A stretch of 64,000 nt of DNA from Piscicola geometra. Taxonomy: Eukaryota > Annelida > Clitellata > Hirudinida > Piscicolidae. The stretch spans positions 12,084,894 through 12,148,893 of the forward strand of contig OX030956.1 in NCBI GenBank assembly GCA_943735955.1, in the 5' to 3' direction. This document shows positions 34,139-45,722 of this stretch, piece by piece (position 1 is the stretch's first letter; each line of letters opens with the position of its first letter). The notes under the pieces were generated by a model that was not told the origin of the DNA, ran no database searches, and saw nothing but the letters and a program-made list of their open reading frames with translations. The position numbers and the translations under genes were made by a program.

Positions 34139-34539
34139 GTGAGTATATCTTTCAAGTTGTACGATTTTTTTAGTTTGAAAGTATTACTATAAAATCAAAC
34201 TTGATACTCAAAAATCTAGAAGCATACTAGTTAATAAAATTCAGAATCATAATAATTGTTACTTTTTTAGGAGAATCAAAAAGATACCAAGTCCTTGGCA
34301 AAATCAATGTTTTTAGAGTTTTTATAGTTATTCTCAGCGTTATCAGTTAAACTATTTTTATTTTGAATAATAATAATAAAAATTATTTTAAACTTATTAT
34401 ATTCGTTTAGAATTTAAGAGCGAAAATAAAACATGTTTTTCCGTGTTTTTCATATGATTTATAAACTAAATTAATTAAACTCATATAATATTTAATTTTT
34501 ATTTAAATTTTAAAAATCCAGTTTTTAAGCTCTAAATGG

Positions 34540-35600
34540 ACGAGCGCATGTTTATTTACTAAAATCAGCTGGTGTATGTACGACAGAATAAAAATAACAA
34601 TAACTAAAGGCGGCCATACTATTTGTATTATTTCGGCAACTATTTGATGCGAGATATATCGTAAAATGAACAATAATTATGGCTTATTTACTTTTAGAAA
34701 ATTATTATAACCTAAATAAAGATGATAGAAACAATCAAAGAAGAAAAAAATTTCCATCGATATGATTTATTGGAGCTTTAACAAATTCAACTCAGCAATG
34801 TCAAATATTTTCACATCATAAAAATCATTTGTAAATGTCATTCAAAAAATAAGTTTTAGCCACTTTATAAAACTCAAAATATTAGAAATTTACAGATATT
34901 GTCAAATTGTTAAATGAAAAAGTGTTGTCATAATATTGGTCAGAGAACTAGAAGTTATCAGCATTTTTTACTATGGGGGAAAATGTTTAATAATTATAGG
35001 GTATTTTATTTTGCCTATCAGCAGTCATCATCTCCTGGTTTTTGTTAAACAGGCCAACTTTTCCAGTCCCGAGGGTGGGGCCTGTCTGAAAAGTCTCAAC
35101 TTCTCTCTCCACTCCTTTCTATCATGGGCATCAGTGCTGCATGCCCCCAGGTATTTGAGGTCTTTCTGCACTACCTCAGTCAGAATATTTATTCTTGAAT
35201 AATCCTGACATGTTTTTTTAATCTTATTTTTATCAATGTCAGCTACTATGATACAAAATGAGTAATTAAATTAAATTTATAATGAGTTTGAAAAAATGAT
35301 AAAACAGTGTCATGATGTTGAAAAAGTAGACCTATTTCACTGTTAGTGGGCAAGTCACTTCCAAACCCAACAGGCCATAGGCTGCTCCATTCTCTTACTG
35401 GTCTCTTCTGGTGCTGCTGGTGCACATAGGAGGTGCCTTTTTTTATTTAGCTCATATCTCTTCAAGCCCTTTGAATTTCTGTTAGGGTTGAATGAGTGAA
35501 TATGAATAAGGAAAGAACTTAATTCCTCAGTGGGATGGTTTTCATAAATAAAAACAATTTTATGCACTAGCTTTCATGTAAAACACTTTAAAATGTGTTT
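34540..35600. repeat. Dispersed repeat segment, copy 1
   Basis: This matches 37290-38260 over about 1 kb in the same order: AAAGGCGGCCAT, TTCGGCAACTATTTGAT, GAGATATATCGTAAAATGAA, AATATTGGTCAGAG, CAACAGGCCATAGGCTGCTC. Parts recur at 51300-51725 and 53205-53600. It is probably an old interspersed repeat family or segmental duplication. Short ORFs here are not convincing genes. Confidence 0.65.
35029..35179 (-). mobile_element. LINE 3'-end fragment with target duplication
   Basis: A ~150-bp insertion is present here and absent from the paralogous repeat at 37.8 kb. It is bounded by CAGTCA on both sides. On the minus strand it reads DLKYLGACSTDAHDRKEWRE, then LFRQAPPSGLEKLACLT, then stops and a GATGATGA tail, typical of the C-terminal end and tail of a non-LTR retrotransposon. 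Confidence 0.65.
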
Positions 35601-37289
35601 TTACTACCTTCAAACTTTGAATAAAAGAAATTTAAAATTCAAAGTTGTTCATTATCTTTAGACTTGCATAACTTATTATTATCTCTCAATGAGGTTCATT
35701 TGATAGCTATTAAATGCCTTTTAAGGCAGTAATTTTTTAATGGAAACCCAAGAAGTTTAACTTCAAGCCCTTCTTCAAACAAATTTGTTAACACACTTTC
35801 ACTAAAACCTACCGGAATGGTGAAAATCGTCTCCAAAGTAACATGTTTTTGCATTGCAACCTCCATGAAATATTTCTTTTTATCATACAGCTATTTATAG
35901 AGCTGAGAGTGACGTCACTTGGAAACTTGTCCATATGGAATTTAAATAAAAATATTGTGTCACCTTCCCTATCGTCACTTTCATCTTTCAAAAGTCTGTG
36001 CGGTCTTGCATGTGCAAAAATCCCAGGCTAATCAGGGATGTCTTCAGCACTGAACGATCTTCTACATTACTTTAACTAGCAACCCCAATCGATTTTTAAA
36101 ACTTGTTCATTTAAAAAAATTGAAACGCCTAAATTGTAGATTTTGATTTACTGATTTTAAATACGTTAACTAAATTTTAATTTTTTTGTTTAAAAAAAAG
36201 TTATACCTATTTTAAAATTTAAAAAGAGCACATTTTTTGTACCGTTTTTACGTCATAATCTATAAGCAATTCACGGCCCCCACACAAAACAGAAATATTG
36301 TTTTTTGTCATAACTTTTGTTTTTTTCTTCTTATATTGTTGAAAATCACTAGTTTTATTTAATTTGATATAAGGAATCAGAATTAAAAGTTAAAAGAATA
36401 ATATCTTTAAAAATGATAAAGTTATTAACATTTTAAAAGCTTCACTTATGGAACAAATCAACTTTTACTTAGTTTGTTCTTATTAATTATTATATACTTT
36501 TGTAAGGTTTGAAATAATTATCTATTTGTTTCTGAGGAATCTAAAATTAAAATAATTCAGCCTTACATCTATTAGCAATGTTCTCAATGAATGAAAAAAA
36601 CTGTTTAAATACGTTTATTTAATGTGCAAAGGCTGAAACTAATATTTAATCAATTGTTCAATCAACAAAAAAAATTGGCATTATACCTACCATACAGTTT
36701 TTAATAGTTTCATGTTCTTCAATAAACAAATGTCTCTTAGAAATACTAGAGTTAGGGGCTTTTATTTTACATAAAACAATTTCGAAACATTCTGTTTTTC
36801 TTCTCTTGCTGGCCATTGATAATAACCAGGATTCTTGGACGGATTAAGAAACTTCACAACTTTTTTCGCAAAAGTTGTGTAGCTCTAGCACAACTCCTTT
36901 GCTTAGAGAATTTTCTTGTTTTAATAATCTAGTTTTAATATTTTGACATGAGATGCCAAGGGCTTCACACATAGGACCAGGGAAAGTCATTGTTAAAAGA
37001 CCTGTATGTAAATTTTACATAGACTTCATAATTTTACATTATAAAATTATGAAGTGTAAATGTTGTTAGTGAATAGTAAATGTTATTAATTAAAAATATT
37101 AAATCAAATATTAAATAAGTTGGTTGTTCTCGCTTGGAGACCCCCGCCTTCATACAAACATATACCCATACATTTATAAGTAGTTTGATTGGCCGAGCGT
37201 TAATATATGCATGACTTTGATTGGTCACTACTTGTGTAAAAACATGACTAAAACATATATTACGCAGCTTTAAGATTAACATTTTATAG
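35601..37289. other. AT-rich spacer
   Basis: No gene was recognised. Sequence is AT-rich with scattered short ORFs lacking splice or domain support. Confidence 0.5.
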
Positions 37290-38260
37290 CTAACGGCACT
37301 GTTTATTTACTAATATCAGCTGATGTATGTAAGACATGAAAATAATGATAAATAAAGGCGGCCATTTTTTTTAATCTTTCGGCAACTATTTGATACGAGA
37401 TATATCGTAAAATGAACAAGAATTATGGCTTATTTACTTCTAGAATATGACCTGAATGAAAAAGATAGAAACAATCAAAGTCGAAAAAATTTCATCGAAA
37501 TGATTTATTGCTCTAATTATTAGACTCTAATTATTAGAGTCTAATAATTAGAGTCTAATAATTAGAGTCTAATAATTAGAGTCTAATTTGCAGCATATCC
37601 TTTGCAGCTTTAAAAAATTCAAATCTATTCACAGTCGTTTAAAAATTAAGTTTTTACCACTTTATTAAACTCGATATGTTAAAAATGTAAAAATAATGTG
37701 AAATTGTTCACTAAAAAAATGTTGGCATAATATTGGTCAGAGGACTAAAAGTCATCAGCATGTTTTACTAATAAAACGTGGGTAGATGTTTCATAATTTT
37801 AAAGTATTTTCTTTTGCCTATCAGCAGTCAGAATATTTCTTCTTGGATAGTCCTGACATGTTTTATTTTAAATCTTCTTTTTATCAATGTCAGCTACCAT
37901 GATACAAAATAGGTGGTTAAATTAAGTTGATAATGGGTTTGAAAATATTATAAAACAGTGTCATAATGTTGAAAAAAAGACCTATTTCACTGTTAGTGGG
38001 CAAGTCACTTCAAAACCCAACAGGCCATAGGCTGCTCCATTCTCTTGACTGATCTCTTTTGCTTCTGCTGGTGCACATGGAATGTGCTTGGTTTTCTTTA
38101 GCTCAAATCTCTTCTAGCCCTTTGTATTTTGTTGTTGTTGAATGAGTGAGAATGAATAAGCCTTATTCAATAAGGAAAGAACATACTCTCTCAGTGGGAT
38201 GGTTTTCGAGAATAAAAACAATTGATGCACTATCTTTTACGTGAAATACTTAATAATAGG
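37290..38260. repeat. Dispersed repeat segment, copy 2
   Basis: Paralog of 34540-35600 in the same orientation. It lacks the LINE insertion and so shows the empty site. It also carries a private 14-bp tandem repeat at 37511-37588. Confidence 0.65.
37511..37588. repeat. 14-bp tandem repeat (AATTAGAGTCTAAT)
   Basis: About five units of a self-complementary 14-mer, AATTAGAGTCTAAT. The array can fold into hairpins. No CRISPR-like spacers are present. Confidence 0.85.
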
Positions 38261-38600
38261 TTTTTATTACCTTCAATTAAGTTTAAACTTTTAAAAATTA
38301 AGTTTTACGTGAAATACTTAATAATTGGTAAAATAGAATATTTTAAATTTATAAGATATTTTTCACCATATTACTAGTAAAACATTTTTAATAAATTGAA
38401 AAATATTATGTGAAATTTTTCAATAAAAAAGTTGTTGCATAATATTGGTCAGAGCACTAAATGTCATAGGCAAAATTTAAATTATTTTATTTTGCCTATT
38501 AGCATTACCACACAGCTATTTAAACATTGGAAACTTGTCTTCAATAATTGTTATGGATGTGTGCTTGTGTGTATGTGCATTTTATGTTTGGTGGACCATC

Positions 38601-39221
38601 ATCACTAATGATTTGTATAGCGCCCTTTACTAAGTGAACAAAAGCGCTCTTCAAATAAATTTGTTAAATAAAACGGTTTTTAGACCACTACCAATATATG
38701 TATATATATCAATTTAAATATATATAAAAACAATCAACCTCAATAATCCAACCTCACCCTCACCACCATGATAATCACCGCCAAAAAATCACTATCACCA
38801 CCAAAAAAACTCAATCATCACTACAGTATCAACACTCATACAACAGCACAATCGTTACCACATCATCCTCAAAACCACAAAACACAATCATCATTCTTGT
38901 CATTTTTCTGTCTTGCCACTGGTGCCGAGGCTGCGATAGAGGGTGAAGGAGAAGTCTTTGCCAGCACTGGAACTGCTGCTGCTATGGAAGGTTTTCTTCT
39001 TTATGTCGCTGCTCACTTGATTCCCTGCGGCCATCTTGGTCTGCTGCGGCCATTCCTTGACAGATTCAAAACAACCAACATTCTCACTAAAGACATTCTA
39101 ATTAATTAAATGTAATTTTTATTTAGACTTAAGATTCTAACATTTTAATATATTTTACCCAAAACCGTTTATTCTACAAATTTATTTGAGCGGCTGCCAA
39201 AATGGCAGCCGCTAACCAAAG
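38601..39221. repeat. ~620-bp interspersed repeat, copy 3
   Basis: Same orientation as copy 1: it begins ATCACTAATGATTTGTATAG and ends with the GGCTGCC...GGCAGCC hairpin and GCTAACCAAAG. The ORF across it (38768-39109) is an artefact of the repeat. Confidence 0.8.
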
Positions 39222-40209
39222 ACCAATCAAATGCATGCATACTAATCAACGCTGGGCCAATCAAACTATATGAGTATATGTTTGTATGAAGGCGGGGGTC
39301 TACAAGCGAGAGCATCCAAAACTTAAATTAAAATAAAATATTCACTCACAAATCAAGAAAACAAAATAAGTTGGTTAAACGAAATATCCTGTACTATTGC
39401 AATTGAAATTCAATTATTGAATCATTCAATTTGAATGTGTAGTTGACGAATAAAATTTCAGAGATGTGCTGACTTACAATTTTAACTTTTCAATTTTGTG
39501 TTAAGTCGAAAGCATGTACACTTTAAAATCTATTTCGCATACTTAAAAAATGTTTTTTCAAATTTTTTTAAACAGAATTTTATTGAGTATAACTTATACT
39601 TGTTTAATAACTTTCTTAATTAAAAACTATCTTTTTTGATTCCCGAATTACTTAATTTAAAGCTTTGCCTCGAGTTTTCTGGTTTCTCACTTAATATTTA
39701 TTCAACTTAAGAAAAATATAATGATAGATTATTTAAAGACGACTCTAATTATGTATAATTCAATATTATACGTAATTTTCTGGTTAGCGGATTAAGAAAT
39801 GAATAAGTACGTATAAAAGTAGCAGTCCCTAAATTATAGCTTTTTACTGTTACGCTAGATTCAAGGGATATTTTGATTAAAATCCTTTTATTTGAAAGCT
39901 TACATAATACATAATTTATTAATAAAATACTCATTTAAAAGATAATAAAATTGTCTTTCATGCACTTGCTTTTTTATTTCGATAGAATAACGCACAACTT
40001 ACATTTCAAGAATTTTCTATAATTTTACTGTAAAACGTCACTTTTGCTCATTAGCATAAGTCGATTGGGGTTGCTACTTTAACAATGCCAATACGCCAAA
40101 AGCAACCGATAGAAAAGTAAGTCATAAAGTAAATTTTTAGTTTTATTCTTGATGATACTAATTATTAGGGGATACTTTGGAAATCGTACTCGGAAGCATA
40201 GACAGAGCA
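39222..40209. other. Spacer with repeat flank
   Basis: No gene seen. The last ~45 bases (CTTTGGAAATCGTACTCGG...) match 51297-51340, so the large element at 40210 abuts a piece of the dispersed repeat family. Confidence 0.5.
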
Positions 40210-42782
40210 GGTAAACGGATAAAAGGTCCTCCGGATAAAAAGTCCTCAGATAAAAAGTCCTCCGGATAAAAAGTCCTCCGGATAAAAAGTCCTCCGGATA
40301 AAAAGTCCTCCGGATTAAAAATCTTCAGGATAAAAAGTCTTCAGGAAAAAAATTTTCAAAAAATTACTTTTCAAAGAAAAATACGTGATTAATACGTGAT
40401 CCTTGAAACTTTAAGAATAAAATTTTATACTTTTTTCTAATGTTTGCTATATTTTTTTCGTTCAAACTCTAAATAGCATTTGAATAAACTTGACTTGGTT
40501 GTGTTTGTTTCTTATTTTTAGCTTATGTTAGAAATATCAAATAAAAGACATGAAACTTTCAGAGTTTTATGAGAAATGTGGTTAGAGCTCCCAGCAGGGA
40601 AAGAATAATCGGGAATAAGAAGTGCTTTTTATATAATTTTATTAATTTTAATAAATGTAAATAATTGTTAGAAATATTTTAAATTAACAAATACTGAGGA
40701 GAGACTAATTAATGAATAAATATCAAATAGAAGACATGAAACTTTCGGAGTTATATGTGAAATGTGGTTAGAGCTCCAAGGAAGAAAAGAATAATTGGAA
40801 AGAAGAAGTGCTTTTATATAATTTTATTAATTTTAATGAATTTAAAAAAAATTTTAGAAACAATTGTAATTAACATATACAAAGAAGAGACTAATTAATT
40901 AAGAAATATCAAATAGAAGACATGAATAATCTGGAGGAAAAAGTGCTAGGGCTTCAGATTGAGCACTAGTGCAAAGCTTGCAAGCTTCCACTGGAGGAAG
41001 AAGTGCTTTTTATATAAGACTAATTAATTATTTTTAATATTTTGTAGCAAGTGTAGGAAATATCACATAGAAGACATGAATAATCTGGAGGAAGAAGTGC
41101 TAGGGTGTTAGATTGAGCTCCAGTGCAAAGCTTGCAAGCACCCACTGGAGGAAGAAGTGCATTTTACATAATTTTATTAACTTTTAACATACTTTTATTA
41201 ACTTTTTATATCATTTTATTAACTTGTTATATTATTATATTATTTTTTTACATTATTTTATTAACTTTTTATATTATTTAATTAACTTTTTATATCATTT
41301 AATTAACTTTTTATATAATTTAATTAACTTTTATGTCATTTTATTAATTTTAATGAATGTAAAATAATTTTTATAAAAAATTATAATTATCAAATACTAA
41401 GAAAAGACTAATTAATTATTTTAAATATTTTTTAGCCAGCTTAAGAAATATCAAATAGAAGACATAATAATCTAGAGGAAGAAGTGCTAAGACCTCAGAT
41501 TGAGCACCAGTGCAAATCTTGCAACACCCACTGGCTACCTAATTGACCAGGCAGATGAGCTCTGCAGTTGAAGGACATACTGTCTTCTGAACGACTCTTC
41601 TAAACATGAAATTAATTGAAATAGTTATTTAATTAATTTATTAAAATAGTAAATTTTTTATTTTTATTTAGGTTAAATCAGTCATTCAGTCAGTCAGTCA
41701 GTCTATAGGACTATAAGCTGTAGTCTTGAACACCATTGGGTGCTTCAGTTTCTGCACTTGCTACATCTAGAATAGACTATTTTAACTCATTTTATTATGG
41801 TTAATAATACTTTGAAGCCTTTAGTATTTATATTGTTAATTTAATAAACTATAAAAATAATATTTTTAGTTAAATAATATATAGTATTTATTTTATTAAT
41901 TTATAAAAATAATATTTTACATTTATAAAATTTTGAATAAATCAGTCAGTCAGACTATAGGCTATGTTCTTAAACACTATTGGGGCACCACAGTAAGACC
42001 TCCAACCAGTTTCCTCCATTCCTTTTGATAGTCTCAAACAGTCCTTGAGCTCAAACCTTATCCACTCCACTATATTGTCCTCCTTTCTTTCCTTTGTCTG
42101 CATCTTTTTTGTCCTTCTTGAACTGTTTGAACACTTTCTAAATGAATTGTTTTCTGAATATTTTTCAGGCTACATAGGTTACATCTCGTAAAAAAAACCA
42201 CGATCGAAAACCAGCAGAAAACTTAATGATTAAACTTTAATCATTAAAGTGAGGAATCAACAACAACCAAGTAAAATTTATTCAAATCCTATTTTCAGAT
42301 TGAAAGAAAAAAATAGATCAAACATTAGATTAAAGTATAAATTTTTAATCTTTTAGTTTTAAGGATCATGTATTTTTCCTTAAAGATTGTTTCCTTGAAG
42401 ACTTTTTATAATCACGATCAAGAACCAGCAAACAATTTTATAGTTAAAGTGACGAAACAACAACAGCCAAGTCAAATTTATTCAAATGCTATTTCGAGAT
42501 TGAACGAAAAAAATATAGCAAACATTAGCAAGTATTAAATTTTATTCTTTAAGTTTTAAAGATCACGTACTAATCACGTATTTTTCCTTAAAAATTAATT
42601 TTTTGAAGATTTTTTTCCTGAAGATTTTTATCCTGAAGACTTTTTATCCGGAAGATTTTTAAGCCGGAGGAATTTTTATCCGGAAGACTTTTTATCCGGA
42701 GGACTTTTTATCCGGAGGACTTTTTATCGGAGGACTTTTTATCCGAGGACTTTTTATCCGGAGGACCTTTTATCCGTTTACC
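40210..42782. mobile_element. 2.6-kb element with GATAAAAAGTCCTCCG terminal arrays
   Basis: Both ends carry the same inverted sequence, GGTAAACGGATAAAAGGTCC, followed by an array of 16-bp units GATAAAAAGTCCTCCG. The inverted arms continue inward with ATACGTGATTAATACGTGATC and CATTTGAATAAACTTGACTTG. The centre has four or so ~180-bp repeats (GAAATATCAAATAGAAGACAT ... GAAGAAGTGC) at about 40540-41540. No transposase ORF is visible, so it is non-autonomous. No target duplication could be defined. Its right end lies only ~45 bp before the RhoGAP exon at 42828. Confidence 0.7.
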
Positions 42783-42827
42783 GGTAATGATGATGATTTT
42801 AAAATGTCTGGCACTTTCCACAACCAG

Positions 42828-42940
42828 GTTTCTGGTGGATGCGATTGGCAGACTGCAGAGCGACTATGGCTATGAAGGCCTCTTCAGGAAGACTGGATCA
42901 AGTCTCAGGATCAGGGAGGCCAAGGTGTTGATAGAGGGGG
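42828..42940 (+). CDS. RhoGAP domain exon, N-terminal half (ARHGAP11-like)
   Basis: The exon is bounded by AACCAG and GG/GTATAG. It reads FLVDAIGRLQSDYGYEGLFR, then KTGSSLRIREAKVLIEGG. This is the start of a RhoGAP domain, including the arginine-finger motif GLFRK(T)G. Order and wording fit the ARHGAP11 type, which stimulates GTP hydrolysis by RhoA. The entry phase is 2, so an upstream exon must exist. It would lie beyond the 40210-42782 element and was not found. The rest of the domain is on the other strand at 43072-43900. Confidence 0.75.
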
Positions 42941-43071
42941 GTATAGGTGACCATAGTGATGATCGGGTTGTGTTGGTTACTGTGGTGATGGGGGTTGCAT
43001 TAGTAACTATCTAGTTGCATATTTAAGATAATACAAAATTCTAAAATAAATGTCTAATAATTTTATAATTT

Positions 43072-43900
43072 TTAAATGTTGTTACTGTTACTATTGTTGT
43101 TGTTGTTGTTACTATTGTTGTTGTTGTTTTTCTGACCGCACCAACTGCTGAGACGAAGAGCATCACTTGCAACCTCCTTCCTCCCCAAATCTCCTCCAAC
43201 AACAACAACATCATTATCGTCAACATCACAACTTCTCCTATTCTTACCATGACGACGACTATGACGATGATGATGATGATGATGTTGTTGTTGGCAGTCT
43301 TGGTGATGATGTTGTTGTTGGCAGTCTTGGTAATGATGCTGGCGCTGCTGACTCATCCTTTCGATGACGTCATGTGGCCCCTCGCCAATGCGGGAGGCGT
43401 GACGGATGAGGAGGTCGATGACGAGGGCCGCAGTGTCGAGGTCATCCCGGCAGACGGATGAGTGCCGCTTGGAGGATGGAGTGAAGGGAGTGAGGGGTGG
43501 ATGGGTGGAGGAGGGTGACTTGGAGTGAGAGGAAGAGGAGGGATGGAGGGGTTTGTTGATGAGGTGAATGAGGCGCTTCTTTGACGGTTTGGGATAGAGG
43601 ATGTTGATGGAGAAGCAAATGGCGAGATTTTTTGAGGTCATCTTGTTGACGTCTGCGTGCGAGGTGAGTCGGTGGAGGTAAGTCATGGTGAAGGCAAGGG
43701 TGGACAGAGAGACGTCGGGAAGGAGGTGGCAGATCTTGAGGAGGTTCTCGAGGCACTCGTGAGGCGTGAGGAGGTGGCAGTTGAGGAGGGGTTGGTGCAG
43801 GTGGAAGGAAAAAAGGGGCTCTGGCAGACTGCGGAAGAAGTCCTTGACGAGACAGGCCAGGTCGACGAGGCTCAAGTCCTCGGGGATGCTGCCTCCTTCA
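43072..43900 (-). CDS. RhoGAP domain, C-terminal half, on the opposite strand
   Basis: On the minus strand the frame opens with ARLDEGGSIPEDLSLVDLAC and LVKDFFRSLPEPL (RhoGAP core). It continues with NKMTSKNLAICFS (the conserved Asn-rich helix), then LVIDLLIRHASRIGEGPHDV, which corresponds to the ARHGAP11 stretch after the domain. It then becomes His/Gln/Asn-rich. This piece directly continues the plus-strand exon at 42828-42940 but in the wrong orientation, and near-perfect inverted repeats (43135-43175 and 43922-43962) flank it. Flipping the segment between them restores one plus-strand gene. Lineage relatives: ARHGAP11A, less likely ARHGAP19. Confidence 0.78.
43135..43175. repeat. Inverted repeat arm, left
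   Basis: Forty-one bases (starting ACCGCACCAACTGCTGAGAC) that are the reverse complement of 43922-43962. Outside the match both arms continue as complementary GTT/AAC runs. The arms also encode the phrase EVASDALRLSSWCG in the RhoGAP reading frame. Confidence 0.9.
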
Positions 43901-43921
43901 TCCAGCCTTGCCTTTGTTGAG

Positions 43922-43962
43922 AGGTTGCAAGTGATGCTCTTCGTCTCAGCAGTTGGTGCGGT
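43922..43962. repeat. Inverted repeat arm, right
   Basis: Reverse complement of 43135-43175, followed by AAC repeats. Together the arms flank the inverted RhoGAP segment. Confidence 0.9.
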
Positions 43963-44102
43963 GAGGAAAACAACAACAATAGTAACAACAACAACATGAA
44001 AAAATACTTTTTATGATTGTCAATATGAACTATTCAAATTTCTTCACGTTCCACATGATTCTTTGTTTCAAATCGTGAAATTATAATAATAATAATAATA
44101 AT

Positions 44103-44340
44103 ATGATAATACAGAGTGTGGACAGGCGGTTATGGAAGAGGAGTGATGATTATGATGATGAGGATGACGTTCAAATCAACGTCACACACACACCACGTCT
44201 GCTGCACCCTAGCATGAGGAAGAATAAATTCAAAAAGAATAATAACAATAATGATAATAATAATAATAATAATAATAATAATGGTAATAACAATAATGAT
44301 AATAATAATAATAATAATAATAATGGTAATAACAATAATG

Positions 44341-44373
<33 letters not shown>

Positions 44374-44756
44374 GTAATAACAATAATGATAATAATAATA
44401 ATAATAATAATGGTAATAACAATAATGATAATAATAATAATAATAATAATGGTAATAACAATAATGATAATAATAATAATAATAATAATGGTAATCATAA
44501 AAGCATCAATAATTGTGTTAATATAAAAGATAATAATAAGATGCATAACCACAGCATTAAAAGTCTCAGTGATAATGAAATCATCAGTGGTAGTTATGAT
44601 AATGATGATGATATGAATTTTAATGCCGATGGTGCTGATGATGATGGTGGTGATGATGATGATGATGATGACGTCTTTTGGAGGGCAACGAAAAAGAGGA
44701 GAATGATGCATGATAACACTCCCGTGGGTGTGTCTAAGGCCAAAAGGTGGTGCTGA
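44103..44756 (+). CDS. Asn/Asp-rich exon, probably of the RhoGAP gene
   Basis: An open frame of 217 codons. It begins with complex sequence (VDRRLWKRSDDYDDEDD), passes through a poly-Asn region built from six or so copies of a 36-42-nt AAT/GGT/GAT unit (about 44240-44490), and ends with acidic runs and a basic patch (FWRATKKRRMMHDN). A terminal stop follows at 44756, but a donor such as CCC/GTGGGT near 44720 could join it to the next exon. It lies between the RhoGAP pieces and the large exon at 45.7 kb on the same strand, so I assign it to that gene. Exact ends are uncertain. Confidence 0.5.
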
Positions 44757-45660
44757 TGATGATGATGAATGGTAGAGGAATTGATATAATTATTTTCAAT
44801 CTTATCATTATCACTATTATCATAATCATGATCATCATCATCATCATCACTAGAGCTCTTCTGATCAAGCATCTGCCACCTACCCCCTTCAATCCACACT
44901 TCCGCCATGGTTAGATATATTTTATATATGTGGCAATGCCATTGTGGCATTATATTAATTGTATTATCATTTGATATATTCATTTGATTTATACTTCATC
45001 AAATTACATATTTATTGATGTATTTCATTGCTGAAGGAAAGATTTAAAATCTAAAATACCATGTATAGAGCGCACTTTTTGGGCTCTATTCTTCTTTGAT
45101 GACACGAGTTTTAGATTCTCAATAGTTTTTAAATTTAAAATTTGGTCATTTAATTTTTTTTCATTTCAAATACGAGTGCGTCTTATACATGGGTGCTTTA
45201 GATCAATTACACATTCTTTCCAAATTTCCCTCCACACCCTCAATCATCACTCATTTCCGGTTCAAACAGCCATCTCTCCCGATATCAACTTCACGGGGGG
45301 GGGGGGGGAGGGAGGGTGGTGGTGGTGGTGGTCGAAACATCGGCTTCAACGCCACACCAAAGAGGTCTTCATCTCTCTCAAAGTAAGACTTGTCGTTATC
45401 TTGAGGGACTGCTGATGATGATTATAGTGTCTGTGTCATTTTCAGTTTCTATTTTCTTTTTATACTTGTGTTAAAATTTTTGGCGGTTTTATCACTGTTT
45501 CATCGCCATCATCATCACCACTACCATCATCTAGAACATCTTCATCATCGCCATCATCATCACTATCATTCATATAATTATCAATATCAGCACCATCAAC
45601 ATCACAAAGACACCTCACCACCATTATCATCAGCACCATCATCTACACCATCATCATCAT

Positions 45661-45667
45661 CTACACT

Positions 45668-45722
<55 letters not shown>

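Noticed and set aside
38768..39109. 113-codon ORF
   Set aside because: It lies wholly inside the interspersed repeat and is not open in the other two copies.
40210..40350. CRISPR-like array of 16-bp repeats
   Set aside because: The units are contiguous without unique spacers, mirrored at 42600-42780, and in eukaryotic DNA; they are transposon termini.
44130..44711. Poly-Ile/Leu membrane-like ORFs
   Set aside because: They are antisense readings of AAT/GAT repeats in the Asn/Asp-rich exon.
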